Positions 12,282 to 12,677 of a stretch of 12,677 bases of DNA are shown here, in pieces (positions within the stretch are counted from its first letter, which is position 1; every line of letters begins with the position of its first letter). The notes under the pieces are model-generated. The model was given only the letters and a program-made list of their open reading frames with translations. It had not been told where the DNA came from and did no database searches. The position numbers were made by a program, and so were the translations under genes. Source of the stretch: GWA2-44-9 sp964429675 (GTDB lineage: Bacteria > Patescibacteriota > Minisyncoccia > 2-02-FULL-40-12 > GWA2-44-9); the NCBI GenBank assembly GCA_964429675.1, contig CAYSDF010000026.1, positions 1 through 12,677 on the forward strand, written 5' to 3'.

Positions 12282-12677
12282 CTATTTAGGGCTATTTTGG
12301 TTCGAACGGATGTCTATATAGCTCTTGGTAAATGGTTTTTTAAAAAAGATCGTCCAGATGTGATTCAAACCGTAACGAAGTGCCATAGTACTTACGCCTT
12401 CATGACTCAATCTTCTGGCGGAAGCATACATCGGTAATTTGAAAGTAAATTTTACGTCCCCAAACTTAACTAGGCGGCGGGCGACATCTGTATCCTCTCC
12501 GTAAAAAGATATATTAGTATCATATCCGCCGGCCTTTAGTATCGCAGACTTCTTTATTATGAAATTACCTCCTTGAAGCATTGCCCCGATTTTAAGGGAG
12601 CGGTTTATAAGATGACCCAGGAATCCGGTCATATAATAGAGCCTTACATACTTCCATTTTTTGCGAGGAAGATCTAG
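12282..12677 (-). CDS. Family 2 glycosyltransferase, C-terminal part (5' end beyond window)
   Basis: The frame is open to the window edge, giving 131 visible residues; the N-terminal GT-A portion with the DxD motif is outside. The visible part has MLQGGNFIIKKSAILKAGGYDTNISFYGEDTDVARRL, the acceptor-side region of GT2 enzymes, in which the acidic ED pair of YGEDTD is the usual catalytic-base motif. A basic, amphipathic tail follows with SARRLSHEG and KKPF. The ATG at 12632 is internal, because the reading frame continues upstream through LPRKKWKYVRLYY without a stop. The likely role is sugar transfer from a nucleotide sugar to a lipid carrier or surface glycan; donor and acceptor are unknown. 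It leads the PAP2 gene in what is probably one operon. Confidence 0.85.
   Translation of the reverse strand, partial: LDLPRKKWKYVRLYYMTGFLGHLINRSLKIGAMLQGGNFIIKKSAILKAGGYDTNISFYGEDTDVARRLVKFGDVKFTFKLPMYASARRLSHEGVSTMALRYGLNHIWTIFFKKPFTKSYIDIRSNQNSPK

Noticed and set aside
62..12677. Genetic code 25 (TGA read as glycine)
   Set aside because: Conserved genes such as dnaX, GT39 and the ATPase have no in-frame TGA, and glycine is encoded by GGN throughout.

Overview
The window is a 12.7 kb, moderately AT-rich piece of bacterial chromosome. Its traits point to the Candidate Phyla Radiation (Patescibacteria). It has a short DnaX of 359 residues, a chromosomal VirD4/TraG-like ATPase of a kind common in that group and no visible conjugation genes, several GTG/TTG starts with weak or absent Shine-Dalgarno sequences, a tRNA gene without an encoded CCA, and compact genes separated by palindromic intergenic elements. 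This placement is inference from gene content; no phylogenetic marker was tested. All 13 genes end in TAA or TAG and none in TGA, yet no conserved reading frame contains an in-frame TGA, so the standard bacterial code fits.

Layout. (1) 62-3420, minus strand: two multi-spanning glycosyltransferases of the GT39/ArnT-PMT type, two bases apart, probably expressed from one promoter just before 3420. (2) 3421-3663: a divergent control region with promoter-like boxes and a 131-bp element bounded by 20-bp inverted repeats, ending one base before the next start codon. (3) 3664-6510, plus strand: a small coiled-coil protein and a membrane-anchored VirD4/TraG/HerA-class ATPase. (4) 6511-6635: a second inverted-repeat element, with perfect 15-bp arms, whose right arm overlaps the start codon of a GtrA-family membrane protein (6634-7308). 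(5) 7293-8452: a cluster of heptamer and inverted repeats leading into dnaX. (6) 8456-9158: a well-formed transcription unit (promoter, Shine-Dalgarno, TTG start, intrinsic terminator) for a membrane-anchored HExxH metalloprotease. (7) 9181-9534: a non-coding RNA-rich stretch with a hairpin, tRNA-Gln(UUG), and a structured insert that duplicates the tRNA 3' end. (8) 9561-11596: four small accessory genes on the plus strand: an RBBP9-like hydrolase, an M23/LytM-like envelope protein, an OmdA/YdeI-type small protein and a nucleoside 2-deoxyribosyltransferase-like protein. A near-identical 20-base motif lies in front of two of them. (9) 11610-12677, minus strand: a PAP2-related membrane phosphatase and the C-terminal part of a family 2 glycosyltransferase that runs off the window.

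A functional theme is cell-envelope glycosylation through polyprenyl-phosphate carriers. The GT39 enzymes would use lipid-linked sugars, GT2 enzymes make them or related glycans, GtrA proteins are thought to help translocate such carriers, and PAP2 proteins can dephosphorylate lipid phosphates. The M23-like protein and the metalloprotease also act at or outside the membrane. DnaX is the one core replication gene. The most unexplained material is non-coding: two long-arm inverted-repeat elements abutting start codons, the tRNA-Gln tail duplication, and the repeated motif in the accessory cluster.
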